This document shows positions 12,070 to 22,613 of a stretch of DNA of 64,000 bases, in pieces (position 1 is the stretch's first letter; every line of letters begins with the position of its first letter). This stretch comes from Malachius bipustulatus (lineage: Eukaryota > Arthropoda > Insecta > Coleoptera > Melyridae), in the NCBI GenBank assembly GCA_910589415.1, contig OU342634.1, forward strand, positions 22,317,144 through 22,381,143, read 5' to 3'. A program made the translations under genes and the position numbers. The notes beneath the pieces are model-generated. The model was not told the DNA's origin. It searched no databases and saw only the letters and a list, made by a program, of their open reading frames with translations.

Positions 12070-15000
12070 ATGGAAAATGCTGAAATTTTTATAAACGAGT
12101 TCCACAACTTACCCGGATACACGTTGGGAGAAAAACGTTGCAGTCTGTTCAAGTTGCTAAATAATTTACAAAATAGCGATCGAAAGGTAATAGACTACGT
12201 TGCCAGATCCCTCACACCGAAGAGCCATCTTGATTGTCTATTCAAGGTTGAATTATGCTTGATCTTGAAAACGCCGGAAGAATTATTATCTGTCCTAAAG
12301 CAGGGAAATGAAGAGATCATCACTAAAATTTTAAGAAGTCCGTGGTTCTTTCAGCAGGTTTTAGAAATTATCTCTGTGGATTCTGTGGTCGACGAAGTGT
12401 TACCTCATTTATCGTATGTAAGTCGACTTAGGTTTTTAAAAATGCTTGCAAGATTTCATAAAAATGAAAGTGAAATTGATGAGCTGTTTGAAGCGGTTAA
12501 TTTGAAATATGGAATCCAGGTCGCAAAACTCGTTATTATTGGTTGTTCGATGGAAAAGATCGAATCCGTTATTCAGGAATATAAAGTTTCTTTACCCACA
12601 ACCGAGTTGGTCGTTATCTTTAAAAGAAATTCCTCCTTTATGGATTTTGTTTTGAAAAATTCTGAAAAATCTTATTTTTGTATCGACGATATTGTTGCGA
12701 GGTATGTTGCTTCAAATAAAACAGAATTGTACATGGAATATTCCTCATGCTTCCAATACAATCGACTTGGAAAAAAAATAACAAGAAAGCTACTCAAACA
12801 GTACAAAAATAGGATACTTACAGAGTGTAAATCATTTTATAGTAGACTGCATTTGAAAACTGTGTACAATTGTCTGGGAATAAGGGATTCTAAATTATTT
12901 CTTCTCAATCTCTGCCGTTCAGTCGTTCCTAGATATCATGATAATCCGATCGAGAAATTTCTTAATTATTTTCCAAAAAAGCAGCAGTGGGACATATACT
13001 CAGAAATTTATGAATCTGTGCACAAAGTAAAACTTTACAATAATGTGAGTCATATTCCGGATAAATTAGTTCCTCATATACAGGATGTCAAAATAAGAGA
13101 CATGGTTATAACCAAAAAATTGGAACTCGCCAGAAATGATTTTGGTCTGATCGAGTATTTTGAGAAGAACAAAGCTATTAATATGGTAAAACAAAAATAT
13201 GATGCTTTAAAACAAACACGACAATCTTATCAGAGGGAAGGTTTGGTTGTGAAACTTATCGCTACTTGCAAATATTACAACGATACTGAAGCGTTATCAG
13301 AAATTTTGAGATATTTTTGTAAGAAAAATTTCCATGACGGTTATATTTTGATATATTTTTTGGAAAAGTTATTTTCTATATTTAATCCATTGGAGTTTCC
13401 AGAAGGAGATTGGGAAGTAATTTGTAATGTTCTGAATTCAGAAAACGTGCTTAACCTTCAAAATTCACAAACAGCTTATATTTATTTTAAACATTTCGAA
13501 TATCAATGGAAAAACAATAATTTTGATAAGGAGTACCTGCTAAATGTGATAATGAAATACAAAAACTTTGAAGACGATTTTAATTATTATGAGTATTTTT
13601 TAAAGTCACTTAATTGTTTCAAAGTAGATGAACATTTTGGAAAAGTATTTTTAGAAAAATTAATAGAGTTGGCTGCAGAAATTTATACGGATTTTGATAC
13701 TCTTTGCCTTACAGATGTTTGCCTTTTAAATGAGATTATAAAATGGAATAAATGCCACGAGAATTACCAAATAATTATTGTAGATAATCCAAGACTTGTG
13801 AAATCTTTAAAAGCTGTTCTTACTAGTATTGAAACTGAAAATTATATTTCTTATCCTAAAAGAAGTTACCTGGAAAACATTTTCACCCATTTCTGTATAG
13901 GAAACAAACCGTCTGATGATTTATCCGTTTATATAAATAATTTTTATTTTACCAGAGCAATTCAAAAATGTTGGTCTAGTCAAATAGTCCTGTGGTACCT
14001 TGTAAATGATCCAAGTACCTTATCTAAATATACGGAAAATGTCGTTACTGGCTTCAGTGAATATCTACCAGACTTCAAAATCTTGTTTCTTTTTAAAAGA
14101 CTGTCTCATTTTGATTTCTGTAGTAAAACAATTGAGATTTATAGTAAAAGTTGTGATGAGACTTGTAACCACAGTCGAACTTATCAAACATTAGCTACTT
14201 TGATGGATCCTAATGACTTTGTTAATTTAGTAATTAAATATAGACCCACAGTAGAAAGGCTTGATGATATTAATTCTGATGCAATTCGGAAACTCTATGC
14301 TATACAGACTGCTGTGGCCGGCAGTTTGAAATATACAAGATCCTTTCTAGCTTTACCATTGTTATTAGATTTTTGCAAAGGCGATTTTCTAAGAGATGCG
14401 CTGGAGTCTTTGTATTATCTATTCTACCATTCTCCAGAAAACAAACTTTCTGAGTTTATTAAGCTTCTATCTCAGAGAGCAGTTTCTGTTAGAAAGCATG
14501 CATTTTTCTTGACGTCTCAAATAGCACCAGTTGATGATGTTTTTACATTGTTGAAGTCTGCTTCTGAAACAGAAAAAAATGCTTCTATCAAGAAGCATTT
14601 AATAAACACGGCATTCCGATACCTGAACAAAAATCCATCCGAAAAGTTTTTGGATATTTTGATGTTGCATATTCCGTCAATGTTCAGCTCTGCAGATTCT
14701 GAGACTCTTCAGTTATTAACAAATATCACTGGAGTCTCAGATAAGTATAGGCCGAAATTATTTATGTTTCTAATAAATTATTTAATATCTGTAAAAGATG
14801 AACATGCACAGATCGTTAAATATCTTCGAGATCTCTTTTGTTTTCTCAATACAGACATCATGAGTTGTTTACCTCTAAGTTTCTGTACCGAATTCATTAA
14901 GCAACATTTTTTTGTGCCTGGTGATTACCTCCGCTCAGATGATGTTGATTTATTTGTTCTACTCTTCATGACCGATTGTCAATATGATTTAAAAGAGAAA

Positions 15001-15594
15001 TATGAATTTGTTTTCAGTATTCTAACGAATACGAATCCAAGTTCTTTTCGAGATAAACTGGATCGCATAAAGAAAAATTCGCATTTTATTTCTAAAGCTT
15101 GTATTCATATAAAATCAAAATCTATTGAACAGCTTAAAGTATTTCAAGAGTATTGGATGGGAACTTTTTCTCTTGATGAATATTTCGATAGTTATATAAT
15201 GCTGAAAGTGACCTTACTGTTTGAAAATGAATTTGTGTTTGCCAATAATGATTTTTTTGTGCAACTACAGAGCCTTATAAGAGAGCTTGGGTCTCATTTC
15301 TTTGGAAGTATTGCTTCTTGTATTAAAAAGAATGTTGGAATGGAAGATTTCAGATTGATGAATATTTGTTTTTCACTGTACGACTTAGATCAGTCAGATA
15401 TTATGTGTTTGTTTCTTTTCGAATTACTACCCACAGAAATGAGTGTTAGAGAATATTACTTTAAAAAATATTTTAATCAAATAAAAGCTTTGGAATCACA
15501 TTCTAGTCCTTCTGTTCAGGCGAGAAGTAATATTTTTGTAAAAAAAATAAACATAAATTATATTAGGTCAATATTTAGTTGCGACAATGTATAA
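12070..15594 (+). CDS. Unknown 1174-aa solenoid-like protein, tandem paralogue 2
   Basis: A single 1174-codon exon, homologous from end to end to the gene at 6109-9555; by eye roughly a quarter to a third of residues agree in the first 450 positions. The N-terminus shows a YTLGEKR motif near residue 18, a KILRSPWFF block near 93 and RLHLKTVYNCLG near 262. Predicted helices follow one another without an obvious low-complexity linker, again suggesting a HEAT/ARM-like solenoid. There is no signal peptide, transmembrane helix or enzymatic signature. The start sits 10 nt after a TTTTAG acceptor, the same architecture as its partner, so the duplication copied a gene with a 5'-UTR intron. A canonical AATAAA follows at 15756. 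Divergence is high although both frames are fully open, which implies an old duplication kept by selection. Confidence 0.85.
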   Translation: MENAEIFINEFHNLPGYTLGEKRCSLFKLLNNLQNSDRKVIDYVARSLTPKSHLDCLFKVELCLILKTPEELLSVLKQGNEEIITKILRSPWFFQQVLEIISVDSVVDEVLPHLSYVSRLRFLKMLARFHKNESEIDELFEAVNLKYGIQVAKLVIIGCSMEKIESVIQEYKVSLPTTELVVIFKRNSSFMDFVLKNSEKSYFCIDDIVARYVASNKTELYMEYSSCFQYNRLGKKITRKLLKQYKNRILTECKSFYSRLHLKTVYNCLGIRDSKLFLLNLCRSVVPRYHDNPIEKFLNYFPKKQQWDIYSEIYESVHKVKLYNNVSHIPDKLVPHIQDVKIRDMVITKKLELARNDFGLIEYFEKNKAINMVKQKYDALKQTRQSYQREGLVVKLIATCKYYNDTEALSEILRYFCKKNFHDGYILIYFLEKLFSIFNPLEFPEGDWEVICNVLNSENVLNLQNSQTAYIYFKHFEYQWKNNNFDKEYLLNVIMKYKNFEDDFNYYEYFLKSLNCFKVDEHFGKVFLEKLIELAAEIYTDFDTLCLTDVCLLNEIIKWNKCHENYQIIIVDNPRLVKSLKAVLTSIETENYISYPKRSYLENIFTHFCIGNKPSDDLSVYINNFYFTRAIQKCWSSQIVLWYLVNDPSTLSKYTENVVTGFSEYLPDFKILFLFKRLSHFDFCSKTIEIYSKSCDETCNHSRTYQTLATLMDPNDFVNLVIKYRPTVERLDDINSDAIRKLYAIQTAVAGSLKYTRSFLALPLLLDFCKGDFLRDALESLYYLFYHSPENKLSEFIKLLSQRAVSVRKHAFFLTSQIAPVDDVFTLLKSASETEKNASIKKHLINTAFRYLNKNPSEKFLDILMLHIPSMFSSADSETLQLLTNITGVSDKYRPKLFMFLINYLISVKDEHAQIVKYLRDLFCFLNTDIMSCLPLSFCTEFIKQHFFVPGDYLRSDDVDLFVLLFMTDCQYDLKEKYEFVFSILTNTNPSSFRDKLDRIKKNSHFISKACIHIKSKSIEQLKVFQEYWMGTFSLDEYFDSYIMLKVTLLFENEFVFANNDFFVQLQSLIRELGSHFFGSIASCIKKNVGMEDFRLMNICFSLYDLDQSDIMCLFLFELLPTEMSVREYYFKKYFNQIKALESHSSPSVQARSNIFVKKININYIRSIFSCDNV

Positions 15595-15755
15595 AAGCTT
15601 ACTTATTTGAAGCGACTTATGATATAATTAGATATAGTTTGGGCTAATGCGGATATTCCTCTAACAGTATTGTTAATAATGTTACATTTGCTTGTTACAA
15701 ATAATTGTTCTATTTTTTTATATAATAATTATTATTATACTCATATTATACTATT

Positions 15756-15761
15756 AATAAA
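15756..15761 (+). terminator. Poly(A) signal AATAAA
   Basis: The first canonical hexamer downstream of the stop at 15594, about 160 nt into the putative 3' UTR and 80 nt before the next transposon. Confidence 0.5.
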
Positions 15762-16149
15762 ATATAACGTTACAAAAAGGATTTTTTTACAGTGTCTGTA
15801 TACTTTTTCAACTTTCAGATTCATATTATTTTTAAGTACGCTGCCCTCCTAAAACAAAAGGTCCTATCTGCAAAATTTCGAAATTCGGCTTATTACTTCA
15901 TATGATTGCTTCATATTTGCTCTACAATCTTGCAAACTTTGAATGTCCTAAGTCCATTTTAAATGGTATATTATGCGTATAAAAGTTTTGTCCCAAGTGA
16001 CAAACCAAGTAAGGTTACTAACATAAATTGTCCTTTCCGACATTACCTAAATAAAAATGTCCTATCTGCTTCTTAAAATCCAGAAAGGACAAATTCACGT
16101 AGCACTCTGTACTGGATCAATTCACATAGGACAATTTAGCATAGAATTT

Positions 16150-16740
16150 TTTATGTCATTCCGTATCAAAAAATAATGGAAACCAAAAACTTTGAAACTA
16201 ATAAACTTTAAAACATAAATATCAAAATAATTTTTTCTTCTTTTTTTAAAAAAATACAACTTTTTATACCGAATGTAATGGAGAAATTGAAAAAAACACT
16301 ATAGGGCAAGCAGTGTATGACTTCATATTGACCCATTTCAGCGAAAAATTTTCTGTTTTTCTGTGAAAAAAGAATACAAATTTTGGAATTTTTTTTCTGA
16401 AGTTTATTAATTTTTAGTTTCCATTATTTTTTTCTTATCGAACGACATAAAAAATAATATGGTGGCCATAAGAAAAACGAAGGTTGACTATGAAAATATG
16501 AAAACTCTGAGATCTAGTCGGCTTTGAAAATTTTTGGAACGTCAGGTGAGTAAGTAGCTCTTGGCGACTTATGTAAGCCTACGGAAAATTATTCAATAAT
16601 TTCCAATAATTATAAGAAAGATATGGCAAAAATAATATTTCTTTCTCGATTTTCCAGTTTTTTTCATGATATTTCCGGAATTACTGTTGATATTTCAATT
16701 TTTTTCACAAAATACTCATCTAAAAATAGCGCAACTTTTT
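16150..16740. repeat. Copy of the ATGGCCGCCAT foldback family
   Basis: Contains the CGAACGACATAAAAAATAA and GTTGACTATGAAAA landmarks and the TTATGTAAGCCTAC string in the order seen in the arm at 48240-48430. Its left half also matches the 47220-47380 arm. It lies inside the 15841-17802 transposon and must have inserted after it, or been carried by it. Confidence 0.65.
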
Positions 16741-17282
16741 TCTTCTTTTTCGCAAATCTACATTTTGTGCCTTTTTTAATGCCAATAGAGATATGAAGCG
16801 TATAACAATTTGGCTAGACAATTTCTCTAGTCAAAACAAAAATTGGTCTCTATTTAGTTTTTTTTAATATATCTTGTCAATTGTCCAGATGTCATTATTG
16901 AAGAATTAAGTATATTAAGTTCTTTGAGTCCGGTCATACCTTTATGGCAGCTATCTTATCTTGTATTCTTTTCACCATCAAGTGGAACTTTCTCTAAAAA
17001 GACACAAACAAGTTTATGACTTTTTGTTGACTTTTGCAAAGTTGTTCAAAAAGCCAATTTGGGAAAGGTGACAGTACCTAATAAAAATGCAAATCTTTTA
17101 TAAGTTTTTTAATTTCACTGACTGCACTTCACAGTATAAATTGAAAAAGCTCGAAAACCGCGTCTATTTGAAGGATATGGTTTGTCTCTTTTTTAAAAGA
17201 GGAAACAATTTTTTTTCGTTTAACAGTTTAATGACCTGAAAGATATTTTTGTGCTCAAGTATGTCAAAGAGAAATTAACTAA

Positions 17283-17440
17283 GCCACAAGAACGAAATCG
17301 CGGTGTGCCTTAGAAAAAATAATTTATTATCAAAATTAAAATCACACATTCCTGAAAATCGTATGAAATTTTGGAGAGAGCTGCCTGTTGAAATACTTGA
17401 GAGAGCAAGTGCTGAAGTACTTGACGATGAAAATGAATGA
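17283..17440 (+). pseudogene. C-terminal fragment of a transposase-like protein
   Basis: Open frame of 51 codons ending in TGA. It reads as a charged C-terminus with IPENRMKFWRELP near its middle and an acidic LDDENE end. Upstream, out-of-frame pieces with LKDMVCLFFKRGNNFF (about 17175-17215) and PVIPLWQLSYLVFFSPSSG (about 16935-16990) look like other parts of the same product. It is a relic of the protein of the surrounding transposon. The assignment rests on style and position, not on a recognised catalytic motif. Confidence 0.4.
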
Positions 17441-17802
17441 TAATTTTCAAATTAATGTTAAGTTATATTACTTATCAATTAATAATAAGTAGGTACCTCT
17501 TTATGTCAATTATCAATAATTATGTATGTATCTTCATGTTTTTGTCTAGTTTTATCCCATAAATTTGGTTGCCACTACATAACTAAATTGTCTTATCTTG
17601 TATTTTTGTCCAAAAACTTGTCTGAAAAAAAGTTTTCCCCGTTAATTTTAAAATATCTACATTTGACTTCTTATATCTATATCTGTACAAAAAATGAAGT
17701 CTGTAGATTTCTTAGTAAAAGTTTTCTACCAAAAAGAGTTAAAAATGAAATTATCTCAAAACTACAATTTTGCAGATAGGACCTCTTGTTTTAGGAGGGC
17801 AG

Positions 17803-18430
17803 TACGTACTCCTACTAAGCTGCAGAAAAATTATTATTAAAAAAAAAAACAGTCTTAATATCACACAGTAAACACTTTTTGATTGAAAAATAAACATCTT
17901 TGATATTTTAATGACTACAGAAGTCTGATTCACCTATTAAGTAATCATTTAACCAGTTGAAACAAATCGAGTTGGGGGTTCAGATTCAGTATCATAACGG
18001 GTAACAACAAACTCAGTGCGTCATCGAAAAAATATTGCTTTTTTACTGGAAATTGTGATACCTACCTGTGCCAGGTTTGTGCGTTCAGTGGATGCCCTGA
18101 ATTTTTGAATGGTTTAATGGAAATGGTTCATAAAAAAATTCCAATAATTTTTGCATTTTTAGTCTGTTGTTTGGAAAAGCCTACATACGTTTATACTTAG
18201 TTTATATAAATATAAATGTTTTTTAGCAAATTGATTGTTGCTTTTGATACACCACTGGCTATTTAATATATTTTTTATTAAATTTTAGGTTGAAAATGGG
18301 TGGAACTGCATTAGACCAATTCCAATTAATTTTTCCTACTCCTGTTAGAAAAGATGTGCTTCATAAACCCAACTTACATTTCTTTTTTTGTTGCAACAAG
18401 CATCTTTTTCAAACACATCACATAATTATA
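17803..18430. other. Spacer between transposons
   Basis: No gene. The last 80 bp, read on the minus strand, may continue the CAGGGTG family element (copy B) interrupted by the gypsy insertion, since a GATGCTTGTTGCAAC string there resembles GATGCTGAGTAACG of copy A. Confidence 0.35.
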
Positions 18431-18434
18431 TACA

Positions 18435-18725
18435 TGTGGGAAATTCTTGATTTTTTATTCAAACAATGATAAAAAAATACAATATTGAAATATTAACTAA
18501 TAATTGGAACTCTGTTTTCTCCTTAATATGGTTGTGGGTGGTCTAGGGATCGTCTTCAGGCTCGCACTGGCTGTAATTAATTGATAACGACTTATTATTT
18601 TACACGCGCAAAAAACATGACGTTCGGCTTACCGATACGGAATTGACTGACTATTATTGACATTCTCGTTGTTATGACTCCCAGTTGTCATGGGATTGAA
18701 CCCATTGTCTATTCTCGTTCCCACA
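18435..18725 (-). repeat. 3' LTR of the gypsy element, 291 bp
   Basis: Matches 21571-21968 almost base for base, except that it lacks the second copy of a 107-bp internal segment. It begins with TG and ends with CA in element orientation. Confidence 0.9.
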
Positions 18726-19492
18726 TTTCGGCTATCCTGGTCCTCATCGGACTCCGATGAGGTGGAAGCATCATAGATGGCCCATTTCTTCATGAATTCT
18801 GCACAGGTAGAGGTTTTACATGGGCCTTCGTGAACCCCTTCTTTCTCCACGTCGTAGGTATTGTTCTGCTCAACATTGGTTATTCGGTACGGACCCAGGA
18901 ACTTCGATTTCAGCTTAAGGCCAGGTCCAAACTGTGTTTTCTTGATCGCTGCCAATTCGCCTACGCGATACTGTGGAGCTGGTCGTCTTCTTAGATTGTA
19001 AGTTCTACGGTTTTCATCTTGGGTTTTCAACATTCTCTGCTTGGCATGTTGACGGCATTCTTCACGCGAGTCTGTGAAATCTTGAATCTGCTCTTCTTCC
19101 AGAAGACGTTTTGTATCCAAGTCGGTTTTGTCTCGCATCTTCACTCTCACTATGAACATTGGATGTCGTCTTAGAGCATCTACGTGCTTTAGTTGCATTC
19201 CCTTCCTATGTTCGATTGTATAGTCAAATTCTTCTAACAAAAGTACCCATCTTGCAATTTTGGCTGATAGGTCAGGTTTACTCATTATCTTTTTGAAAAC
19301 TTCGCAATCAGTGACTAATAATTGATCTTCTATCAAGGGCAAGGGGTAACGATCTTTGACTACCACCTTGTTAATTTTACGATAGTCGATGCAGACTCTC
19401 TTGCTACCGTCTTTCTTGGGAACAACTACTACTGGACTGGCATACTCTGATGAAGAGTGTTCTACGATGCCATCTGCAAGCCACTCTTCCAC
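18629..19492 (-). pseudogene. Deleted gypsy pol: RT start joined to RNase H and integrase tails
   Basis: Residues 1-55 match the beginning of a gypsy reverse transcriptase (EEWLADGIVEHSSSEYASP, VVVVPKKDGSKR, RYPLPLIEDQL). The frame then jumps to an RNase H tail with WVLLLEEFDYTIEHRKG and HVDALRR (about residues 80-110) and on to an integrase C-terminal region with NLRRRPAPQYRVGE and KFLGPYRITNV (about 165-205). The catalytic YxDD motif and the integrase DDE core are absent, so an in-frame deletion fused the parts. The product would be inactive. The reading frame runs about 34 codons into the 3' LTR. Confidence 0.85.
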
Positions 19493-19503
19493 TTGATTAG
19501 ATA

Positions 19504-20265
19504 CTACTTGTCGTTCAGGAAATGGTAAACGTCTCTGATAAATAGGCTTCTCATCATTAAGAATAATGACCTTTCAATGTTAGTATCTTTTCTTTCTGTA
19601 AGTCGTTTAGGTGCGTACGTTTCTACCAAATACCTTACCACTTCTTTTTCTTCTTGTCCAGCTTCTGTATCTATCGATATGTCTTCTGCGTTACTATAAG
19701 TAGAGATGTGTAGCAAAGAAACAGAAGCTTTCTTTATAGAGATGCCATCTTGGTTAATAATAATTTCGGCTTGACATAACAATTCTACACCTAGTATTAC
19801 GTCAACTTTGATAATTCCTGTAGAAACTACGTAGATCGTCGTAGGAAATATTTCGTCATCAATAACTACTTCAGATTGAAAATACCCAAGTGGTGATACT
19901 TCATGCTGTCCAAATCCTACTAAGGTCACTGTGGTGGATTGTAATTTGGGCTCATCAATCAGTTCATACGTTTTCTGATTTATGATATTAACCACACTTC
20001 GGGTATCAACGAGAGCATTTATTTTGATACCGTTAATTTCAATTCTTTTCAACATGTTTTCTGAATTGCTTACTTCATTTTGCACGGTCAAAGTTGCCTT
20101 CTTACTGTCACTTTCCTTGTCACATTCCACTGCTTTGTGCCCATAGAGGTTGCACTTAAAACATTTTGGTCCTTTGCTTTTGTGGGAATATTTCGTGGAA
20201 CGATGTCCCATACTTCCGCAGTTAAAGCATCGTAGACCTTGCTTCCTCTTGTCAGCATCACTCAA
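19504..20265 (-). pseudogene. Gypsy zinc knuckles and degenerate aspartic protease
   Basis: Two CCHC knuckles near the N-terminus: the first has a tyrosine in place of its last cysteine (CFNCGSMGHRSTKY), the second is intact (CFKCNLYGHKAVEC). A retropepsin follows, with ALVDTRS in place of D-[ST]-G and the conserved VILGVELL strand about 60 residues later. Loss of the catalytic glycine predicts a dead protease. The frame is offset from the RT-derived frame by a stop or frameshift around 19495-19500. Confidence 0.85.
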
Positions 20266-20495
20266 CTTGGTACGTTCTTGATATTTTCCCTTATCGTCTT
20301 TAGATGGTCTATTTTGCTAAACTGGATACTGCTTGCTTATCTTCTCATAGATTTCCAGTTTATCTTTAAAATCTCTAACACTTGTCGCTCCATATAATAC
20401 AGACTTGTTACTAAAATTTTCTGAAACACCATCTATAACGTATTGGAAAAGGGCATCGTGTTCTATTTTTCCTTTACATGCCAATTCCTTCATGA

Positions 20496-20903
20496 TTAGA
20501 AAATACTCCTGCATACATCTGATTTTCGTTTTCGCTTCGATAACATTCGATGAACATCTGCACTGTTTATTTTGCTTCCAAATTCATCCTTAAGTGCACT
20601 CTTCAACTTGTCCCATGATTTTAGTCCCTCTTCGGATTGTATAAACAACTTCGCTACACCTTTCAACAACTTTTTGGCGAATACTAATTTCTGCATCTCA
20701 TTCCATCTGAAAATAGCTGCATTTTCTTCAAAGGCGTCAATAAATCTTTCTACAGAGTAATCTTGTTTTCCATCAAATGCTCTCACGGACTCTTCGATAT
20801 CTCTAAATGTCAACGAAAACTGGGATCTCTCGTTACCTCTTCTAATGTTATCATCACGATATTCTTCTTCATCATCAGTATGAAAGTTCTCATGTGTCTG
20901 CAT
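20496..20903 (-). pseudogene. Gypsy gag fragment
   Basis: Gag-like helical segment with FDGKQDYSVERFIDAFEENA and a KLLKGVAKLF helix, typical of the capsid region in which gypsy Gag resembles retrotransposon gag families. The frame is interrupted at 20496, and capsid-like sequence continues in another frame at 20317-20514. N-terminal acidic sequence extends toward 21106 in a further frame. Broken by frameshifts. Confidence 0.7.
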
Positions 20904-21570
20904 TTTCCTGTAGTCATCTCTACGTTTTCTTGTATAATCTTTACTTGTTCTTTGTGTGTTTCTATATCTTGATTTGATATATTCATATTCGCATCTTCTT
21001 CCATCATTGCTACTCGTTTCTTCTTCTGAATGTCGTTATACAAATGAAAATTCAGATTTTTCTTTTCCTTCGAACACATCGTCTTCATAATCTTCGTCTC
21101 CATCATTATCCATATTTACAAATACATATTTTCTATATTCGTGGCCTAGTTCTTCATGTATACGTCTTTTTTCTTCACTACTTAGTTTACTTAGTTTACT
21201 TACTCTTCTTCAGTGCAACTTTAATTCTTTGCTTAATTGTCGAAATATCTGATAGAGAACTCATCGTGTATGGAAAAATGGAAAACTTTCTATTTATCTT
21301 GTAAAAAATGTCACAACACGTTGTTATAGCAACTTCAACGCTAAACAACTGAACAAAATAATTTACGTAATAATTTGAAAATGATGCGTTGGTTAGAATA
21401 TCCTCTTGTCAACTTTGATAAACGAATTAACTTCGTACTTACAGTTTTAGGACACCAGTTTATAATATCGATCTAATCCTTTAAATGCTTCTAGTCCTTC
21501 AAATCTTTCAAATGCTTCAAATCTTTCAAATCCTTCAAATCTTTCAAATCCCGGGACGGGCCGCCAAGTT

Positions 21571-21968
21571 TGTGGGAAATTCTTGATTTTTTTATTCAAA
21601 CAATGATAAAAAATACAATATTGAAAAATTAACTAATAATTGGAACTCTGTTTTCTCCTTAATATGGTTGTGGGTGGTCTAGGGATCGTCTTCAGGCTCG
21701 CGCTGGCTGTAATTAATTGATAACGACTTATTATTTTACACGCGCAAAAAACATGACGTTCGGCTTACCGATACGGAATTGACTGACTATTATTGACATT
21801 CTCGTTGTTATGACTCCCAGTAATTGATAACGACTTATTATTTTACACGCGCAAAAAACATGACGTTCGGCTTACCGATACGGAATTGACTGACTATTAT
21901 TGACATTCCCGTTGTTATGACTCCCAGTTGTCATGGAATTGAACCCATTGTCTATTCTCGTTCCCACA
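21571..21968 (-). repeat. 5' LTR of the gypsy element with internal duplication, 398 bp
   Basis: Same as the 3' LTR plus one extra copy of a 107-bp segment: 21714-21820 is repeated at 21821-21927, with one T-to-C difference in the CATTCTCG/CATTCCCG string. The 107-bp excess exactly accounts for the length difference between the LTRs. Confidence 0.9.
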
Positions 21969-21972
21969 TACA

Positions 21973-22613
21973 TCTGCTTTCAATTATGTTCTAGTTAAAT
22001 ATGTACTCTAGTTGCCGAGATGTAAAATTTCCCCTAGACAACATCAAATTCTAATTTCCGTGTACAAAGTTATTATTAAATTTAAATACAAAACGACATT
22101 TTAAGACTACACATAAAAAATAGAGGTGAGGAAAAATTTACAACTGGCAACATTACCACCATCAAGTTGATGTTAAAGAGTTTTTCAATGATTGTGTATT
22201 TTCGGGGTCTGTTTTTGAATGACAGTTCTAATATTGTCGCAATTTTTAACTTATTAATTTGACATGTACTAACTGTCCACAGCAAGTTTTATTTCCTTAC
22301 AAACAATAAACATAGTTGAAAGTTTTCATAGTATGCAAAAAATTACAGGTAAGTTTATTCAGAAAAAAATAATTTAAAATTCTGGAGACGGCTAATTTTG
22401 ACAACCATGTATGACTGCAAACATAGAATAGCAAAATTTATTATTCTCTTACCTGAAAATTCCATGCAATGTTGCCATACTTTGAAAAGCAATTATTGCG
22501 ACATCTCGGAAAGAAATGAAGATAGAATTTTTTGTTTTGATTTTTGAAATCCCACAACACCGGATCATAATGTGTTTGTTGTTGATTTTTTCCATGAGTT
22601 TTTCAACACCCTG
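21973..22613 (-). mobile_element. CAGGGTGTTGAAAAA element, copy B
   Basis: Reverse complement of most of 5063-5640, ending TTTTTCAACACCCTG with TA outside. The far side is cut by the gypsy element, which inserted at a TGTA (minus strand) following GAAAGCAGA, a string also present in copy A at about 5634. Copy B therefore predates the gypsy insertion. Confidence 0.65.

Larger units (their letters stand above)
15841..17802 (+). mobile_element. DNA transposon relic, CTGCCCTCCTAAAAC ends, TACG flanks
   Basis: Terminal inverted repeats of about 38 bp: the left end begins CTGCCCTCCTAAAAC, continuing AAAAGGTCCTATCTGC, and the right end is its near-complement finishing GTTTTAGGAGGGCAG. TACG lies directly outside both ends (15837-15840 and 17803-17806), a probable 4-bp target duplication. 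The inner part contains a foldback insertion (16150-16740) and broken coding remnants between 16890 and 17440. I could not assign a superfamily. Confidence 0.75.
18435..21968 (-). mobile_element. Ty3/gypsy LTR retrotransposon, internally deleted
   Basis: Complete LTR element in minus orientation. LTRs begin TGTGGGAACG and end ATTTCCCACA, and TACA duplicates flank it (18431-18434 and 21969-21972). Gag, zinc knuckles, protease, the start of reverse transcriptase, an RNase H tail and an integrase C-terminus follow in order, but the RT catalytic core, most of RNase H and the integrase DDE core are missing. A short tandem array of TTTGAAGGA/TTTGAAAGA units lies next to the 5' LTR (about 21475-21550), where the primer-binding region should be. 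The close LTR match points to fairly recent movement, necessarily with help in trans. Confidence 0.9.
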
